Shown here in pieces: positions 34,433 through 43,542 of a DNA stretch of 64,000 bases; within the stretch, counting starts at the first letter, position 1, and every line of letters starts with the position of its first letter. Both the position numbers and the translations under genes were made by a program. The stretch is taken from the NCBI RefSeq assembly GCF_019186805.1, contig NZ_CP066783.1:3361501-3425500 (forward strand), in the 5' to 3' direction. Source of the stretch: Comamonas fluminis (GTDB taxonomy: Bacteria > Pseudomonadota > Gammaproteobacteria > Burkholderiales > Burkholderiaceae_C). The notes below the pieces were generated by a model that saw only the letters and a list, made by a program, of their open reading frames with translations, made no database searches and was not told where the DNA came from.

Positions 34433-35590
34433 ATGAAGCCGTTGCACGCTGCCATCGCCAGCGCAACCATCCTGCTTGCAGGCATGGCGGCGCTGGGCGG
34501 CCTGGCGGTGCGCAAGATCGAGAAACTGAATGGCGGCTTGAATGGCCATGTGGCGCAGAGCCACACTCCAGCGCAGTCTGCCCCGCAGCCCTCACCTCAA
34601 CAGGACAGCCGCTTCTACGCCCACAACCCACGCGCCATGCGACTGGCCGAGCGCATCGCGACAAATACCGGGATGGATCTGGCGTGGACGCAGGAGGCCA
34701 TAGGCAAAGCCCGAGTCAGCAAAGCTATTCAGCGTCTGGTGCTGCCGCCAAAATCCGCTGACACCCAACCCAAAAGAAAAAACTGGAATGCCTACCGGGC
34801 GCGCTTTGTAGAACCCAAACGCATTCGCGCAGGCCAGCAGTTCCGTGACGCACATCGCCCAGCGCTGCAGCGCGCGCAGCAACAGTTTGGCGTGCCCGAA
34901 GACATCATCGTGGGCGTGCTGGGCATGGAGACCTTATGGGGCAAGCAGACCGGCCAGATTCCCGCGCTCGATGCTCTGGTCACGCTGGCGGTGGACTTTC
35001 CCGCTGCACATCCACGCGCCGCCCAGCGCGCTGCCTATTTTGCGGATGAGCTGCAGGCCTTTTTACGCCTCATGCATGACAGCGGCACCGACCCGCGCGA
35101 GCCGCGTGGCAGCTATGCAGGAGATATGGGTCTACCCCAGTTCATGCCCTCCAGCTGGGCACGCTTTGGCGTGGATTTCAATGGCGACGGCCATATCGAC
35201 CTGTGGAATGCCGAAGACGCCATAGGCTCAGTCGCCAACTATCTGCGCGGCAAGGGATGGCAGGCCGAGCTGCCGGTGTACTACCCGGTTCAGATGGAAG
35301 CATCGGACGCTGTCGTTGCCGCTCTGACGGCGACCGGAGTTGCGCCAGTGCACAGCGCTGAAAAGCTGCGCAGCCTTGGTATCACACTGCTGAGCACTCC
35401 AGACAACGCGCCACCAGACAACCTGCAACTGGCGCTGGTAGAGATGGAGAACCGCGATCAGCCATCCTTGTGGATCGCAGCCACAGCCAATCTTCGCGCA
35501 CTGACCCGCTACAACCCTTCGCGCTATTACGCCATGGCCGTTACCGAATTGGGCGCAGCTATCGCTGCAGCACCCAGTTCAGAACATTGA
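34433..35590 (+). CDS. Lytic murein transglycosylase B family protein, second of a tandem pair
   Basis: A 385-residue paralogue of the preceding gene, sharing the RFVEP-RIRAG start of the domain, catalytic Glu166 in VLGMETLWG, SYAGDMGLPQFMPSSWARFG and the DFNGDGHIDLWN loop. The N-terminus has one hydrophobic signal or anchor segment, then a low-complexity linker rich in Gln, Ser and Pro. Divergence of the two suggests an old duplication. It follows 11 bases after the first copy and ends the MoxR-to-transglycosylase unit. Confidence 0.92.
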   Translation: MKPLHAAIASATILLAGMAALGGLAVRKIEKLNGGLNGHVAQSHTPAQSAPQPSPQQDSRFYAHNPRAMRLAERIATNTGMDLAWTQEAIGKARVSKAIQRLVLPPKSADTQPKRKNWNAYRARFVEPKRIRAGQQFRDAHRPALQRAQQQFGVPEDIIVGVLGMETLWGKQTGQIPALDALVTLAVDFPAAHPRAAQRAAYFADELQAFLRLMHDSGTDPREPRGSYAGDMGLPQFMPSSWARFGVDFNGDGHIDLWNAEDAIGSVANYLRGKGWQAELPVYYPVQMEASDAVVAALTATGVAPVHSAEKLRSLGITLLSTPDNAPPDNLQLALVEMENRDQPSLWIAATANLRALTRYNPSRYYAMAVTELGAAIAAAPSSEH

Positions 35591-35745
35591 GCTTTACCGA
35601 AGAGGCTGCATCGCCTTCAGGCGGTTGTTCCGCCATCGATTGAGAGCGCTTGCCGCGATGCAAGCGACCGAAAACGGTGCGCACAATGGTGGCAACTGCA
35701 GGTAATTCAAGGCATTTCAGCGAAATTTATTCCTCAAAAAAATCT

Positions 35746-35775
35746 CTTGAAAAGCGCCTTGAGCCACCTACCTAT
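35746..35775 (+). promoter_or_regulatory. Sigma-32-like heat-shock promoter for hsp20
   Basis: CTTGAAA (35746) matches the -35 of RpoH promoters; CCTACCTAT about 14 bases on is a partial match to the CCCCATNT -10. It lies 50 bases upstream of an hsp20 gene with a strong AGGAG site. Confidence 0.5.
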
Positions 35776-35825
35776 GAACCAAGCGGCAACAACGCAAGCC
35801 GCAAAGTTGATAGGAGTTAAACACC

Positions 35826-36209
35826 ATGATCTTCGCCCCCGTGATGAGCCGCAACACCTTTGTTTCCCCACGCGCTGCCGACCTGGCACTGCAACGCTTT
35901 TTGCAAGGCACGCTGGGCGCTTCCAGCCCCGTGCAGCAGCAGGTTCAAGTCAACCGCGATGACAAGACCACCACACTGACTCTGGACGTTCCCGGTCTGG
36001 CCCGCGAGCAGCTCAAGCTCTCCATTGAAGGCGCCATCGTCAAGCTCGAAAGCGTGGAAGGCGCACCTCGCCAGGTCAAGCGTGCCTGGGAATTGGATCA
36101 CGAAATCGACGCCGCGGCCAGCAAGGCCAAGCTTGAAAACGGCGTGCTGACGCTGGCTCTGGCCAAGCTGGAGCCCCAGATCAAGTCCACCGAGCTGACG
36201 ATTGAGTAA
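35826..36209 (+). CDS. Hsp20/alpha-crystallin small heat-shock protein
   Basis: A 127-residue holdase chaperone. The alpha-crystallin domain (about residues 38-127) contains VNRDDKTTTLTLDVPGLARE and KLENGVLTLALAK, the latter being the usual A-x-x-x-n-G-v-L motif. The N-terminal arm is short and the C-terminal I-x-I/V extension is minimal (ELTIE). AGGAGTTAAACACC precedes the ATG. A sigma-32-like promoter lies upstream and a strong terminator downstream, so it is a single heat-inducible gene. Confidence 0.93.
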   Translation: MIFAPVMSRNTFVSPRAADLALQRFLQGTLGASSPVQQQVQVNRDDKTTTLTLDVPGLAREQLKLSIEGAIVKLESVEGAPRQVKRAWELDHEIDAAASKAKLENGVLTLALAKLEPQIKSTELTIE

Positions 36210-36287
36210 GCCGCAAAAGCGTTAACCTGCCTGCCGCTTTCTTTCCTTTCTTCCATCTCCTCTTAGCACTGGCAGTGCAGGAAAACC

Positions 36288-36321
36288 AAAAGCCCGCAAT
36301 GTCTTGGCATTGCGGGCTTTT
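36288..36321 (+). terminator. Intrinsic terminator after hsp20
   Basis: AAAAGCCCGCAATG and CATTGCGGGCTTTT form a perfect 14-bp stem with a six-base loop. It ends the hsp20 transcript. Confidence 0.92.
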
Positions 36322-36500
36322 GCGTTGCAAGGGTCTGACCGCCACAAACCAGCTATTGCAGAGATTCGGGGTTTTCACCTACAACTGCACGCTACTCACG
36401 CCAAATACTTTGCAAAAAAGGCTTTCTACACTGTCCGGGTGTCGTCAGGGGCAATGCATGCCCCGCTTTTTTCACTGAATTCGTTTGAGGAGTTTTCTCA

Positions 36501-37103
36501 ATGGCAAAAGTACTTGTTCTCTACTATTCCATGTACGGTCACATCGAAACCATGGCCAATGCCGTGGCCGAAGGTGCACGCAGCGTCAGCGGCGCAGAAG
36601 TCACCGTCAAGCGTGTGCCAGAGACCATGCCGGAAGACATTTTCAAGAACGCGGGTGGCAAGGCCAATCAGGCAGCCGACGTAGCAAGCCCGGCCGAGCT
36701 GGCCAACTACGACGCGATTTTGTTTGGCGTGCCCACCCGCTTTGGCAATATGCCCGGCCAGATGCGCACCTTCCTGGACCAGACAGGCGGCCTGTGGGCC
36801 AAGGGTGCCCTGATCAACAAGCTGGGCAGCGTTTTCACCTCCACCGGCACTGGCGGCGGCCAGGAAATGACGGTCACCAGCACCTGGACCACGCTGGCCC
36901 ACCACGGCATGGTCATCGTGCCTCTGGGCTTCCCGCTGCCAGAGCAGACCAATCTGGCGGCCGTCAAGGGTGGCAACTCGCCCTATGGCGCATCGACCAT
37001 TGCGGGCGCTGATGGCTCGCGCCAGCCCCATGCCGATGAGCTGGCCATTGCCCGCTACCAGGGCCAGAATGTGGCAAAACTGGCGGTAAAGCTGGTGGGA
37101 TAA
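36501..37103 (+). CDS. wrbA: NAD(P)H:quinone oxidoreductase, WrbA type
   Basis: A 200-residue flavodoxin-like FMN enzyme reducing quinones by two electrons, protecting against redox stress. The FMN phosphate loop is [18 protein letters not shown], followed by [18 protein letters not shown] and [11 protein letters not shown], the WrbA signatures. TGAGGAG lies before the ATG. It is monocistronic with a terminator after it. Confidence 0.96.
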   Translation: MAKVLVLYYSMYGHIETMANAVAEGARSVSGAEVTVKRVPETMPEDIFKNAGGKANQAADVASPAELANYDAILFGVPTRFGNMPGQMRTFLDQTGGLWAKGALINKLGSVFTSTGTGGGQEMTVTSTWTTLAHHGMVIVPLGFPLPEQTNLAAVKGGNSPYGASTIAGADGSRQPHADELAIARYQGQNVAKLAVKLVG

Positions 37104-37122
37104 GCGCCAGGCGCTCTCAAAA

Positions 37123-37148
37123 CAAAAGCAGCCCTCGGGCTGCTTTTG
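37123..37148. terminator. Intrinsic terminator after wrbA
   Basis: CAAAAGCAGCCC and GGGCTGCTTTTG pair across two bases. It lies between the convergent wrbA and tsaD genes. Confidence 0.88.
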
Positions 37149-37183
37149 TCATATGGCGCCCATACCTGGCGCATACCTGACGC

Positions 37184-38224
37184 TTATTTCAGCGAATCCA
37201 GCGGCCAGCGGGGCTTTACGTCAAAGGCGTATTCCTTGTTGGCCTGCTCGCGCCCAGCCTGCAGGCGCATGGCGGCAGCCATGGCAATCATGGCCCCGTT
37301 GTCGGTGCACAGGTGCAGCTCGGGATAGTGCACACGAATCTTGCGCTTGGCACAGGCCTGATTGAGCTGCTCGCGCAGCAGCTTGTTGGCCCCCACGCCA
37401 CCGGCGACCACCACGCGTTTCAGCCCAGTCTGGTCCAGCGCCTTCAGGGTCTTTTTCACCAGCACATCCACAATCGCCGCCTGCGTACTGGCAGCCAGAT
37501 CGGCCTTGCGCGCTTCCAGTTCATCACCCAGCTTCTTGGCCTGGGTCAGCACGGCGGTCTTGAGGCCCGCGAAAGAAAAGTCCAGATCGCCCGAGTGCAG
37601 CAATGGACGGGGCAGCTTGAAGGCCTCGCCATCACCACCCTCGGCCAGCTTGGAAAGCACCGGGCCGCCGGGGTATGGCAGCCCCATCAGCTTGGCAGAC
37701 TTGTCAAACGCCTCGCCCGCGGCGTCATCAATGGTTTCACCCAGAATTTCGTACTCACCCACGCCATCCACCCGCATGAGCTGGGTGTGACCGCCCGAGA
37801 CCAGCAGGGCCACAAAGGGGAATTCAGGCGGGTCTTCACTCAGAAATGGCGACAGCAAATGCCCTTCCAGGTGGTGAACGCCCAACACAGGCTTATCCAG
37901 TGCAGCGGCCATGGCACACGCCGCGCCAGAGCCGACCAGCAGAGCGCCAGCCAGGCCCGGGCCACGGGTGAAGGCCACCACATCGACGTTGTCGAGCTCT
38001 ACCCCGGCTTCGGCCAGCACTTTTTCCGTCAGCGGCAGCACGCGGCGAATATGGTCGCGGCTGGCCAGTTCTGGCACCACACCGCCATAGGCGCGGTGCA
38101 TTTCAATCTGGCTGTGCAGCGCATGGCTAAGCAAGGCGGGCACGCCTTGTCCATCCGGCATGCGCACCAAGGCCACGCCGGTTTCATCGCAGGAGGATTC
38201 GATTCCGAGGATCAGCAAACTCAT
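37184..38224 (-). CDS. tsaD: tRNA threonylcarbamoyladenosine transferase TsaD
   Basis: A 346-residue ASKHA-fold enzyme that transfers threonylcarbamoyl to A37 of ANN-decoding tRNAs, acting with TsaB, TsaC and Tsa[14 protein letters not shown] is the family start; the metal-binding HxxxH is [17 protein letters not shown] and [13 protein letters not shown] follow. The ATG at 38224 gives [12 protein letters not shown]; an upstream in-frame start at 38263 adds 13 unlikely residues. No strong Shine-Dalgarno. Essential housekeeping gene. Confidence 0.96.
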   Translation of the reverse strand: MSLLILGIESSCDETGVALVRMPDGQGVPALLSHALHSQIEMHRAYGGVVPELASRDHIRRVLPLTEKVLAEAGVELDNVDVVAFTRGPGLAGALLVGSGAACAMAAALDKPVLGVHHLEGHLLSPFLSEDPPEFPFVALLVSGGHTQLMRVDGVGEYEILGETIDDAAGEAFDKSAKLMGLPYPGGPVLSKLAEGGDGEAFKLPRPLLHSGDLDFSFAGLKTAVLTQAKKLGDELEARKADLAASTQAAIVDVLVKKTLKALDQTGLKRVVVAGGVGANKLLREQLNQACAKRKIRVHYPELHLCTDNGAMIAMAAAMRLQAGREQANKEYAFDVKPRWPLDSLK

Positions 38225-38261
38225 GGGGAGCAAGTGTAGGACTTGCTCCCACCAGACGCAC

Positions 38262-38292
38262 AAAAGGCGGACATTGGCCCTGTCCGCCTTTT
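38262..38292. terminator. Intrinsic terminator after the CBS gene
   Basis: AAAAGGCGGACA and TGTCCGCCTTTT form a perfect 12-bp stem with a seven-base loop. Confidence 0.9.
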
Positions 38293-38318
38293 GCTATTTA
38301 AAGCAGAGCATCCAGCGC

Positions 38319-38768
38319 TCAGTTCATGGGCGTTGTGCCGGAAATATAGTGTTCAAGCTGCTGAATGGTGAATTGCTGCTCGGAAATGATTTCCTTGACC
38401 AGGTCACCAATGGAGAGCACACCCACCAGCTTGTGCGTCTCGTCCATCACGGGCAGGTGACGAATGCGATGGGTGGTCATCAGCGACATGCATTCGCCAC
38501 TGGTCTGGCGCGGCAGCACGCAGTGCACTTTGGCGGTCATCACATCGCCGACCAGGGTGCTGCTGGAGTTGCGGCCCTGCAGCGCGATCTTGCGTGCGTA
38601 ATCACGCTCGGTCACGATGCCTGCCAGCTTCTCCCCATCCAGCACCAGCAGGGCGCCCACGCCTTTTTCGGCCATCAGCTTCAAGGCATCCAGCATGGTG
38701 CTGCCGGGAGATACGCTGTAAACAGCGCTATTGCCTTTGTGTCGCAGGATGTCAGCTACGGTGGTCAT
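38319..38768 (-). CDS. Tandem CBS domain protein
   Basis: A 149-residue protein made of two CBS domains (about residues 8-65 and 75-135). GSTMLDALKLMAEKGVGALL, GIVTERDYARKIAL, HRIRHLPVMDETHKLVGVLS and IGDLVKEIISEQ are typical. Such stand-alone pairs bind adenine nucleotides and may sense energy state; many in Proteobacteria share the MTAKVHCVLP linker. AAGGAGA lies before the ATG. Partner unknown. Confidence 0.9.
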   Translation of the reverse strand: MTTVADILRHKGNSAVYSVSPGSTMLDALKLMAEKGVGALLVLDGEKLAGIVTERDYARKIALQGRNSSSTLVGDVMTAKVHCVLPRQTSGECMSLMTTHRIRHLPVMDETHKLVGVLSIGDLVKEIISEQQFTIQQLEHYISGTTPMN

Positions 38769-38878
38769 AGGGTTCTCCTTTCAGGATCAGCAATTCATGC
38801 ATGGCTGCATGATGACTGAAGCCAGTTTGAAGACAATGCTGCATTGCGACAATCAGGCTATGTCCGTAGGCCCAAATG

Positions 38879-38901
38879 AAAAAGGCAGCCTCAGCTGCCT
38901 T
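38879..38901 (-). terminator. Intrinsic terminator after the DUF937 gene
   Basis: Minus-strand AAGGCAGC-TGAG-GCTGCCTT stem followed by a T-run, 22 bases after the stop. Confidence 0.82.
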
Positions 38902-38923
38902 CATACTGTCATGCTGACCTCGA

Positions 38924-39616
38924 TCAGCGGCGACCGCCCAGCAGGCTGCCGCCCAGCTTGAACAGGTCGCCCACGTCCAGCTTGCCGTCGCCGTTCTGGT
39001 CCAGCAGGCTGCCCAGAATGCCACCCGCAGCGCCGCCTTGGGACTGAATCTGGCTGCGTTCCTGACCCAGAGCATTACCCAGATCACTGGCACCCATGCC
39101 CTGCGACTGCACGCGGTTGGCCAGGAAGGACATCACCAGCGGTGCCAGCATGGCCATCAGCTGACCGGCATTGCCGCCCAGACCCGTGGCCTGACCCAGC
39201 TGAGACTCTGCCTGCTGGCGCTGACCACCAAAAATATTGCCCAGAATGGAGCCGCCATTGAGCTGCGAGCTGCCTGCACCGCCGCCCAGGACCGAGCCCA
39301 GAATGCTGCCCAGACCACCGGCTGCGCCAGCGCCGCCAGCGCCGCCAGCACCGCCCAGCAGGCCACCCAGCAGACCGCCGAGGTCCATCGCGCCCTGCGC
39401 GCTGCTGTGGTCACGCTGCAGTGCACCAAACAGATCGGCAGCGCCCTGAGGCTGAGCCGCGTTCTGGCCCAGTGCGCCAAACAGCATGGGCAGTGCCACG
39501 CCAACAGCCTGCTCCGTCTGCACGGAGTCCAATCCCAGTTGCTGGGCCAGGCCTTGCATGGGCGCGCCCTGCAGTTGGCCCATCAGTTCGTCGCTCAAAG
39601 ATGCATTGGTGGTCAT
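38924..39616 (-). CDS. DUF937 family protein with glycine-rich middle and EF-hand-like loop
   Basis: A 230-residue protein of the DUF937 (YidB-like) type. The N-terminal ALPMLFGALGQNA helix region is the family mark. Residues about 78-120 are a Gly/Ala/Leu-rich low-complexity tract (GGLLGGLLGGAGGAGG). Near the C-terminus DQNGDGKLDVGD resembles a calcium-binding EF-hand or dockerin loop. No signal peptide is evident. Function unknown. The ATG follows GAGGA. Confidence 0.82.
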   Translation of the reverse strand: MTTNASLSDELMGQLQGAPMQGLAQQLGLDSVQTEQAVGVALPMLFGALGQNAAQPQGAADLFGALQRDHSSAQGAMDLGGLLGGLLGGAGGAGGAGAAGGLGSILGSVLGGGAGSSQLNGGSILGNIFGGQRQQAESQLGQATGLGGNAGQLMAMLAPLVMSFLANRVQSQGMGASDLGNALGQERSQIQSQGGAAGGILGSLLDQNGDGKLDVGDLFKLGGSLLGGRR

Positions 39617-39751
39617 AAAAATTCCTCAAAAACAGCCAGCATGGTAAACGCCGATATGGCACTCAAATGTGAGCAATGTTGTGCAAGCATACTGCGTGCG
39701 TGTGACGGGCGGTGAGTCTGCCCGCTGCAGCCGCCCATAGTCTGCGCCGCA

Positions 39752-41305
39752 TCAAGGCAAACGGAACACTGCCACCGCCTGCACCAGCTCGGCAGCCCGG
39801 GCATTGAGACCTGCGGCACGGGTCGAGGAAGCTTGCACCAGTTGTGCACTGGTCTGGGTGCTGCGCTCCATCTGCGCAATCGCCGCGCCCACCTGGCTTA
39901 CTTCCATGCTCTGCAACTGGCTGGCCGCGCTGATTTCGCCCATGATGGCCGTGACGCGCTGAATGGCCGATTCCACCTGCTGCATGCTCTGCCCGGCCTG
40001 ATTGGCCAGTTGCATGCCATCCTTGGCCCGGCTCACGCTGCTGTCAATCAGCTGCTTGATCTCCCGGGCGGCCTCAGCGCTGCGCCCGGCCAGCGCCCGC
40101 ACCTCGCCAGCCACCACGGCAAACCCGCGCCCCTGATGCCCGGCGCGGGCGGCTTCCACTGCGGCATTGAGCGCGAGGATATTGGTCTGAAACGCAATGC
40201 TGTCGATCACCCCCACGATGTCGGCAATGCGCTGCGCGCTGTCATTGATGCTTTTCACGGTGGCTACCAGCTCAGTCACCACAGCAGCGCCTTCGCCAGT
40301 GACATGGCTGGCATCGACGGCCAGGGTGTTGGCAGCCTGCGCACTGTCTGCGTTCTGCTCCACCTTGCGGCCCAGCTCCTGCATGGAAACAGCCGTCTGC
40401 TCCAGCGCCGCTGCCTGGTCTTCGGTGTGCGCATTCAGCTCACCGTTGCCCTGCGTGATGCCTGCACTCGCGTCGGCCACGGCATAGGCATTGTTGCGAA
40501 CATCTGCCACCACCGCCCCCAGACTGCGCTGCATATGCTGCAGCTGCGCCATCAGGCTGCCAGCGCTGCGCGCATCCAGCTGAATCCGGGTGCTCAGGTC
40601 GCCCTGCGCCACGGCCTCGGCCACCTGTGCCGCTTCGCGGGGCTCTGCGCCCAGCACCTTCAGCAGGCTGTGCGTAATCCACCAGCCCAGCAGCACGGCG
40701 GCCGCCACGGCAAAGACTGAAGCCAGCACCAGTTGCAGCAGCGCACGCTGATACCCGGCCGCCGCCTGCGCTGTGCGCTCATGGCCTTGCTGCATGCCGG
40801 ACTGCACCAGCGCAGCAATCGCCTTAAGCAGCGCCGCCAGCAGGGGGCGGCACTCGTCATTCATTTTGGTGATGGCTGCATCGCGCTGACCGGTCAGCGC
40901 CTTGTCCACAATATCCAGCGCCACCGGGCCGTAGCGCTGCTCAATCTCGGCAATCCGCGCCACCATGTCCTGCGTGGCCCTGTCCTGAGACACGACCGAT
41001 GCCTTCAGTTCGGCCAGCAGCGCCTGTGCCGACTGGTGGGCGGCGACAACACTGGCTTTTTCCAGCTGCAAATCATCATCACGCACGACCAGCACCAGGT
41101 TGCGTGCCGCCACCGCACGCTGATTGACGGCTTCAGCCAGCTGGCTGGCCAGTTCGCCCTGCCTGGCCACAGTGCTTGTGTAGGAAGTAAAGCTTTGGTT
41201 CGTGGTGTTCAGCGCCGTCAAAGACACCACGCACACCAGCACCACCACCGCCACCAGAAAACCAAACGCCAGCGTCAGCTGACGCTTCACACTCATCGCA
41301 CCCAT
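39752..41305 (-). CDS. Methyl-accepting chemotaxis protein
   Basis: A 517-residue transducer. TM1 lies near residues 9-31, the periplasmic four-helix-bundle sensor spans about 35-185, TM2 about 188-212, then HAMP and a long cytoplasmic coiled coil. The signalling tip reads [20 protein letters not shown] followed by [12 protein letters not shown], as in class 36H receptors. No C-terminal NWETF-like tether is present. Ligand unknown. It stands alone, with no che genes near. The start at 41305 has GAGGG upstream; ATG at 41296 is a possible alternative. Confidence 0.93.
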   Translation of the reverse strand: MGAMSVKRQLTLAFGFLVAVVVLVCVVSLTALNTTNQSFTSYTSTVARQGELASQLAEAVNQRAVAARNLVLVVRDDDLQLEKASVVAAHQSAQALLAELKASVVSQDRATQDMVARIAEIEQRYGPVALDIVDKALTGQRDAAITKMNDECRPLLAALLKAIAALVQSGMQQGHERTAQAAAGYQRALLQLVLASVFAVAAAVLLGWWITHSLLKVLGAEPREAAQVAEAVAQGDLSTRIQLDARSAGSLMAQLQHMQRSLGAVVADVRNNAYAVADASAGITQGNGELNAHTEDQAAALEQTAVSMQELGRKVEQNADSAQAANTLAVDASHVTGEGAAVVTELVATVKSINDSAQRIADIVGVIDSIAFQTNILALNAAVEAARAGHQGRGFAVVAGEVRALAGRSAEAAREIKQLIDSSVSRAKDGMQLANQAGQSMQQVESAIQRVTAIMGEISAASQLQSMEVSQVGAAIAQMERSTQTSAQLVQASSTRAAGLNARAAELVQAVAVFRLP

Positions 41306-41552
41306 AAACCCTCTTACTTACCCCATGCCCGCCTTGAATAACGGACAGGCATCTCTTGCGCCACCCAGTGGCGCTTTATCGAGACCGAATTCTCAAAGCA
41401 GATCAACAGCGAGCAGGCAAACCCCGCCATCACGAAACATTTATTTACAAGCTTGGAAGACAAAAATAACGGAGAAGTTCCAATGGCACAAATTTACAAA
41501 TAACCAAATCTTCTTATGGAACTCTGTTTTTATGAGGACAATTGCATAAATC

Positions 41553-42545
41553 ATGAGCATCAGTCACTACATCAAGGAAATTGGCCGCGGCACCAAGGGG
41601 GCCCGATCCCTCACGCGTGCGCAGGCCTGCGACTTGATGGGGCAAGTGCTGGACGGTCAGGTCAGCGACCTGGAGCTGGGCGGCTTTTGCATTGCCATGC
41701 GTTTCAAGGGCGAAAGTGCCGACGAGCTGGCAGGTTTTCTGGATGCCACGCAGCAGCGCCTGCCCAAGTGGCCTGCGGGCCGCGCGGAGCGCCCCGTGGT
41801 CGTCATCCCCAGCTATAACGGTGCGCGCAAGCTGGCCAACCTCACCCCCATGCTGGCCGGACTGCTGAGCCAGCGCGGCCTGCCCGTGCTGGTGCATGGC
41901 TGCGATACCGAGAGCCAGCGCATCGGCACTGAAGCCGTCTGGCAAGCCCTGGGCTGGCCAATTGCCTCCGCCCCCACAGCGCTGGAGCCCGGCGACAAGG
42001 TCTGGATACGCACCCGCCACCTGCTGGCGCCGCTGGAAAAACTGCTGCAACTGCGCCGCCAGATGGGCCTGCGCAACCCCGCGCACAGTCTGGTCAAGCT
42101 GATGGACCCTGTGCAGGGCGCCACGCTGGCCCAGTCTGCGCTGGTGCTTTCCAGCTATACCCACCCCGCTTACGCCCAGCCCATGGCCCAGACCCTGGCA
42201 CTGCTGGGCACCAGCGCCCTGCTGCTGCGCGGCACCGAAGGTGAATCTGTCGCCGCACCGAACCGGGAGCCCGCCAGCATGGGCGTGATTGCCGGAGAGC
42301 TTTGTTTTGAACGCTCATCCATTCATAGCAGCCAGCTCTTATCAGATGCAGGCAGCGAGGCAATTAGCCAAAATATCGATGCTGCGCAGACCGCGCAGCT
42401 GACCCTGGACATCCTTGACGGCACGCGGCCTGTTCCCGCCCCCATTGCCGCACAGATAGAACAAATCGTGGCCCTGCAACAGGCCATGCAGGACAATCTC
42501 GCCAGCCGCTCAGCGCTGCAGGCATTTCAGCGCAGCGCTGACTGA
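41553..42545 (+). CDS. ybiB: YbiB, anthranilate phosphoribosyltransferase-like nucleic-acid-binding protein
   Basis: A 330-residue homologue of TrpD-fold protein YbiB, which binds nucleic acids rather than acting in tryptophan synthesis. It keeps the helical N-terminal domain (GARSLTRAQACDLMGQVLDG) and the glycosyltransferase fold (SYNGARKLANLTPMLAGLL), with no trp neighbours. E. coli YbiB is SOS-linked; no LexA box was seen here. Residues about 255-274 (IHSSQLLSDAGSEAISQN) seem to come from an inserted repeat. It precedes cobA by 14 bases, so they are probably co-transcribed. Confidence 0.9.
   Translation: MSISHYIKEIGRGTKGARSLTRAQACDLMGQVLDGQVSDLELGGFCIAMRFKGESADELAGFLDATQQRLPKWPAGRAERPVVVIPSYNGARKLANLTPMLAGLLSQRGLPVLVHGCDTESQRIGTEAVWQALGWPIASAPTALEPGDKVWIRTRHLLAPLEKLLQLRRQMGLRNPAHSLVKLMDPVQGATLAQSALVLSSYTHPAYAQPMAQTLALLGTSALLLRGTEGESVAAPNREPASMGVIAGELCFERSSIHSSQLLSDAGSEAISQNIDAAQTAQLTLDILDGTRPVPAPIAAQIEQIVALQQAMQDNLASRSALQAFQRSAD
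42318..42370 (+). repeat. Probable repeat copy inside ybiB
   Basis: CATAGCAGCCAGCTCTTATC followed by AGATGCAGGCAGCGAGGC matches the order of the repeat halves at lower identity, in frame with the gene. Weaker than the copy at 45236. Confidence 0.4.
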
Positions 42546-42559
42546 AAGCTAGTTTCCCC

Positions 42560-43360
42560 ATGAATTCTTTTTCGACCTCTTCTGCGCCCCGCACACCACA
42601 AGGCTCCTGCACGCTGGTGGGCGCAGGCCCCGGCGACCCCGAACTGCTGACCCTCAAGGCCGCCAAAGCCATTGCCGCAGCCACCGTGCTGTTTGTCGAT
42701 GACCTGGTCAGCGATGCCATCATGAGCCACGCCAGCGCCGAGGCCCGCGTGGTCTACGTCGGCAAGCGCGGCGGCTGCAAAAGCACGCCTCAGGCTTTTA
42801 TCGAGAAGCTGATGATTGCCGCTGTGCACGAAGGCGAACGCGTGGTTCGCCTCAAAGGCGGCGACCCCTTCATCTTTGGCCGTGGCGGCGAAGAAGTGGA
42901 GCATCTGCGCGAGGCAGGTATTGAGGTGAATGTCATCAACGGCATTACTTCCGGCCTGGCCGGTCTGACCAACCTGGGCGCCCCGCTGACCCACCGTGAC
43001 CGCGCCCACGGCGTGCTGTTCATGACCGGCCACGCCAAACCCGGTGACAGCGGCCCCGACTGGAAGCTGATTGCTGCCACCGCCCATAGCGCCAAGCTGA
43101 CACTGGTGATTTACATGGGCGTCAGCGGTGTGCAGCGCATCAGCGACGAGCTGCTGACCGGCCTGCCCGGCAGCACACCTGTGGCCATTATTCAGCACGC
43201 AAGCTTGCCCCATCAGCGCCACGCGCTCACTTTTTTGAAAGACTTGCCACAGTGCATCAGCGACAACGGCCTGGGCAGCCCCAGCATCATCGTCGTTGGC
43301 GATGTGGTGCAAGGCGTAGCCGCCTGGCAAGCCGAAGAAGCCCAGCGCCGCACGGCCTGA
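42560..43360 (+). CDS. cobA: Uroporphyrinogen-III C-methyltransferase
   Basis: A 266-residue S-adenosylmethionine methyltransferase making precorrin-2 for siroheme or cobalamin. GAGPGDPELLTLKAAKAI, VRLKGGDPFIFGRGGEEVEH, GITSGLAGLTNLGAPLTHRD and VVGDVV are diagnostic of SUMT. It is the single-domain form (no CysG dehydrogenase). Siroheme for nitrite or sulfite reductase is the usual role when unlinked to cobalamin genes. A terminator follows. Confidence 0.95.
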   Translation: MNSFSTSSAPRTPQGSCTLVGAGPGDPELLTLKAAKAIAAATVLFVDDLVSDAIMSHASAEARVVYVGKRGGCKSTPQAFIEKLMIAAVHEGERVVRLKGGDPFIFGRGGEEVEHLREAGIEVNVINGITSGLAGLTNLGAPLTHRDRAHGVLFMTGHAKPGDSGPDWKLIAATAHSAKLTLVIYMGVSGVQRISDELLTGLPGSTPVAIIQHASLPHQRHALTFLKDLPQCISDNGLGSPSIIVVGDVVQGVAAWQAEEAQRRTA

Positions 43361-43380
43361 AGCGTCACCGCGCACCTAGC

Positions 43381-43404
43381 AAAAAGGCCGCAATGCGGCC
43401 TTTT
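43381..43404 (+). terminator. Intrinsic terminator after cobA
   Basis: AAAAAGGCCGCA and TGCGGCCTTTT stem with a minimal loop, 20 bases after the cobA stop. Confidence 0.85.
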
Positions 43405-43483
43405 CTAATTTCCAAGCGCCTACTTAAAACAGGCATGCCCCACCTCAGAGACAGCGAGCAAGCGCCGCCGCGCAGCAAAGCTG

Positions 43484-43542
43484 TCGTCCCCCTCCCGCGA
43501 AGCGAGAGAGGGGGAAGGCGGCAAAGCCGCTCAGGGGGTCTG
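43484..43542. repeat. REP-like palindromic repeat (CCCCCTC...GAGGGGG...CAGGGGGT)
   Basis: CCCCCTC (43488) and GAGGGGG (43508) flank CGAAGCG-like bases; a second hairpin GGCGGC-AAA-GCCGCT follows, then CAGGGGGTC. I know this element as common between genes in Comamonadaceae. It supplies the stop codon and last residues of the adjacent thioesterase. Confidence 0.65.

Noticed and set aside
41464..41508. Tiny ORFs in the ybiB leader (for example MAQIYK)
   Set aside because: AGAAG precedes one ATG but the peptide is six residues, and nothing supports its expression.
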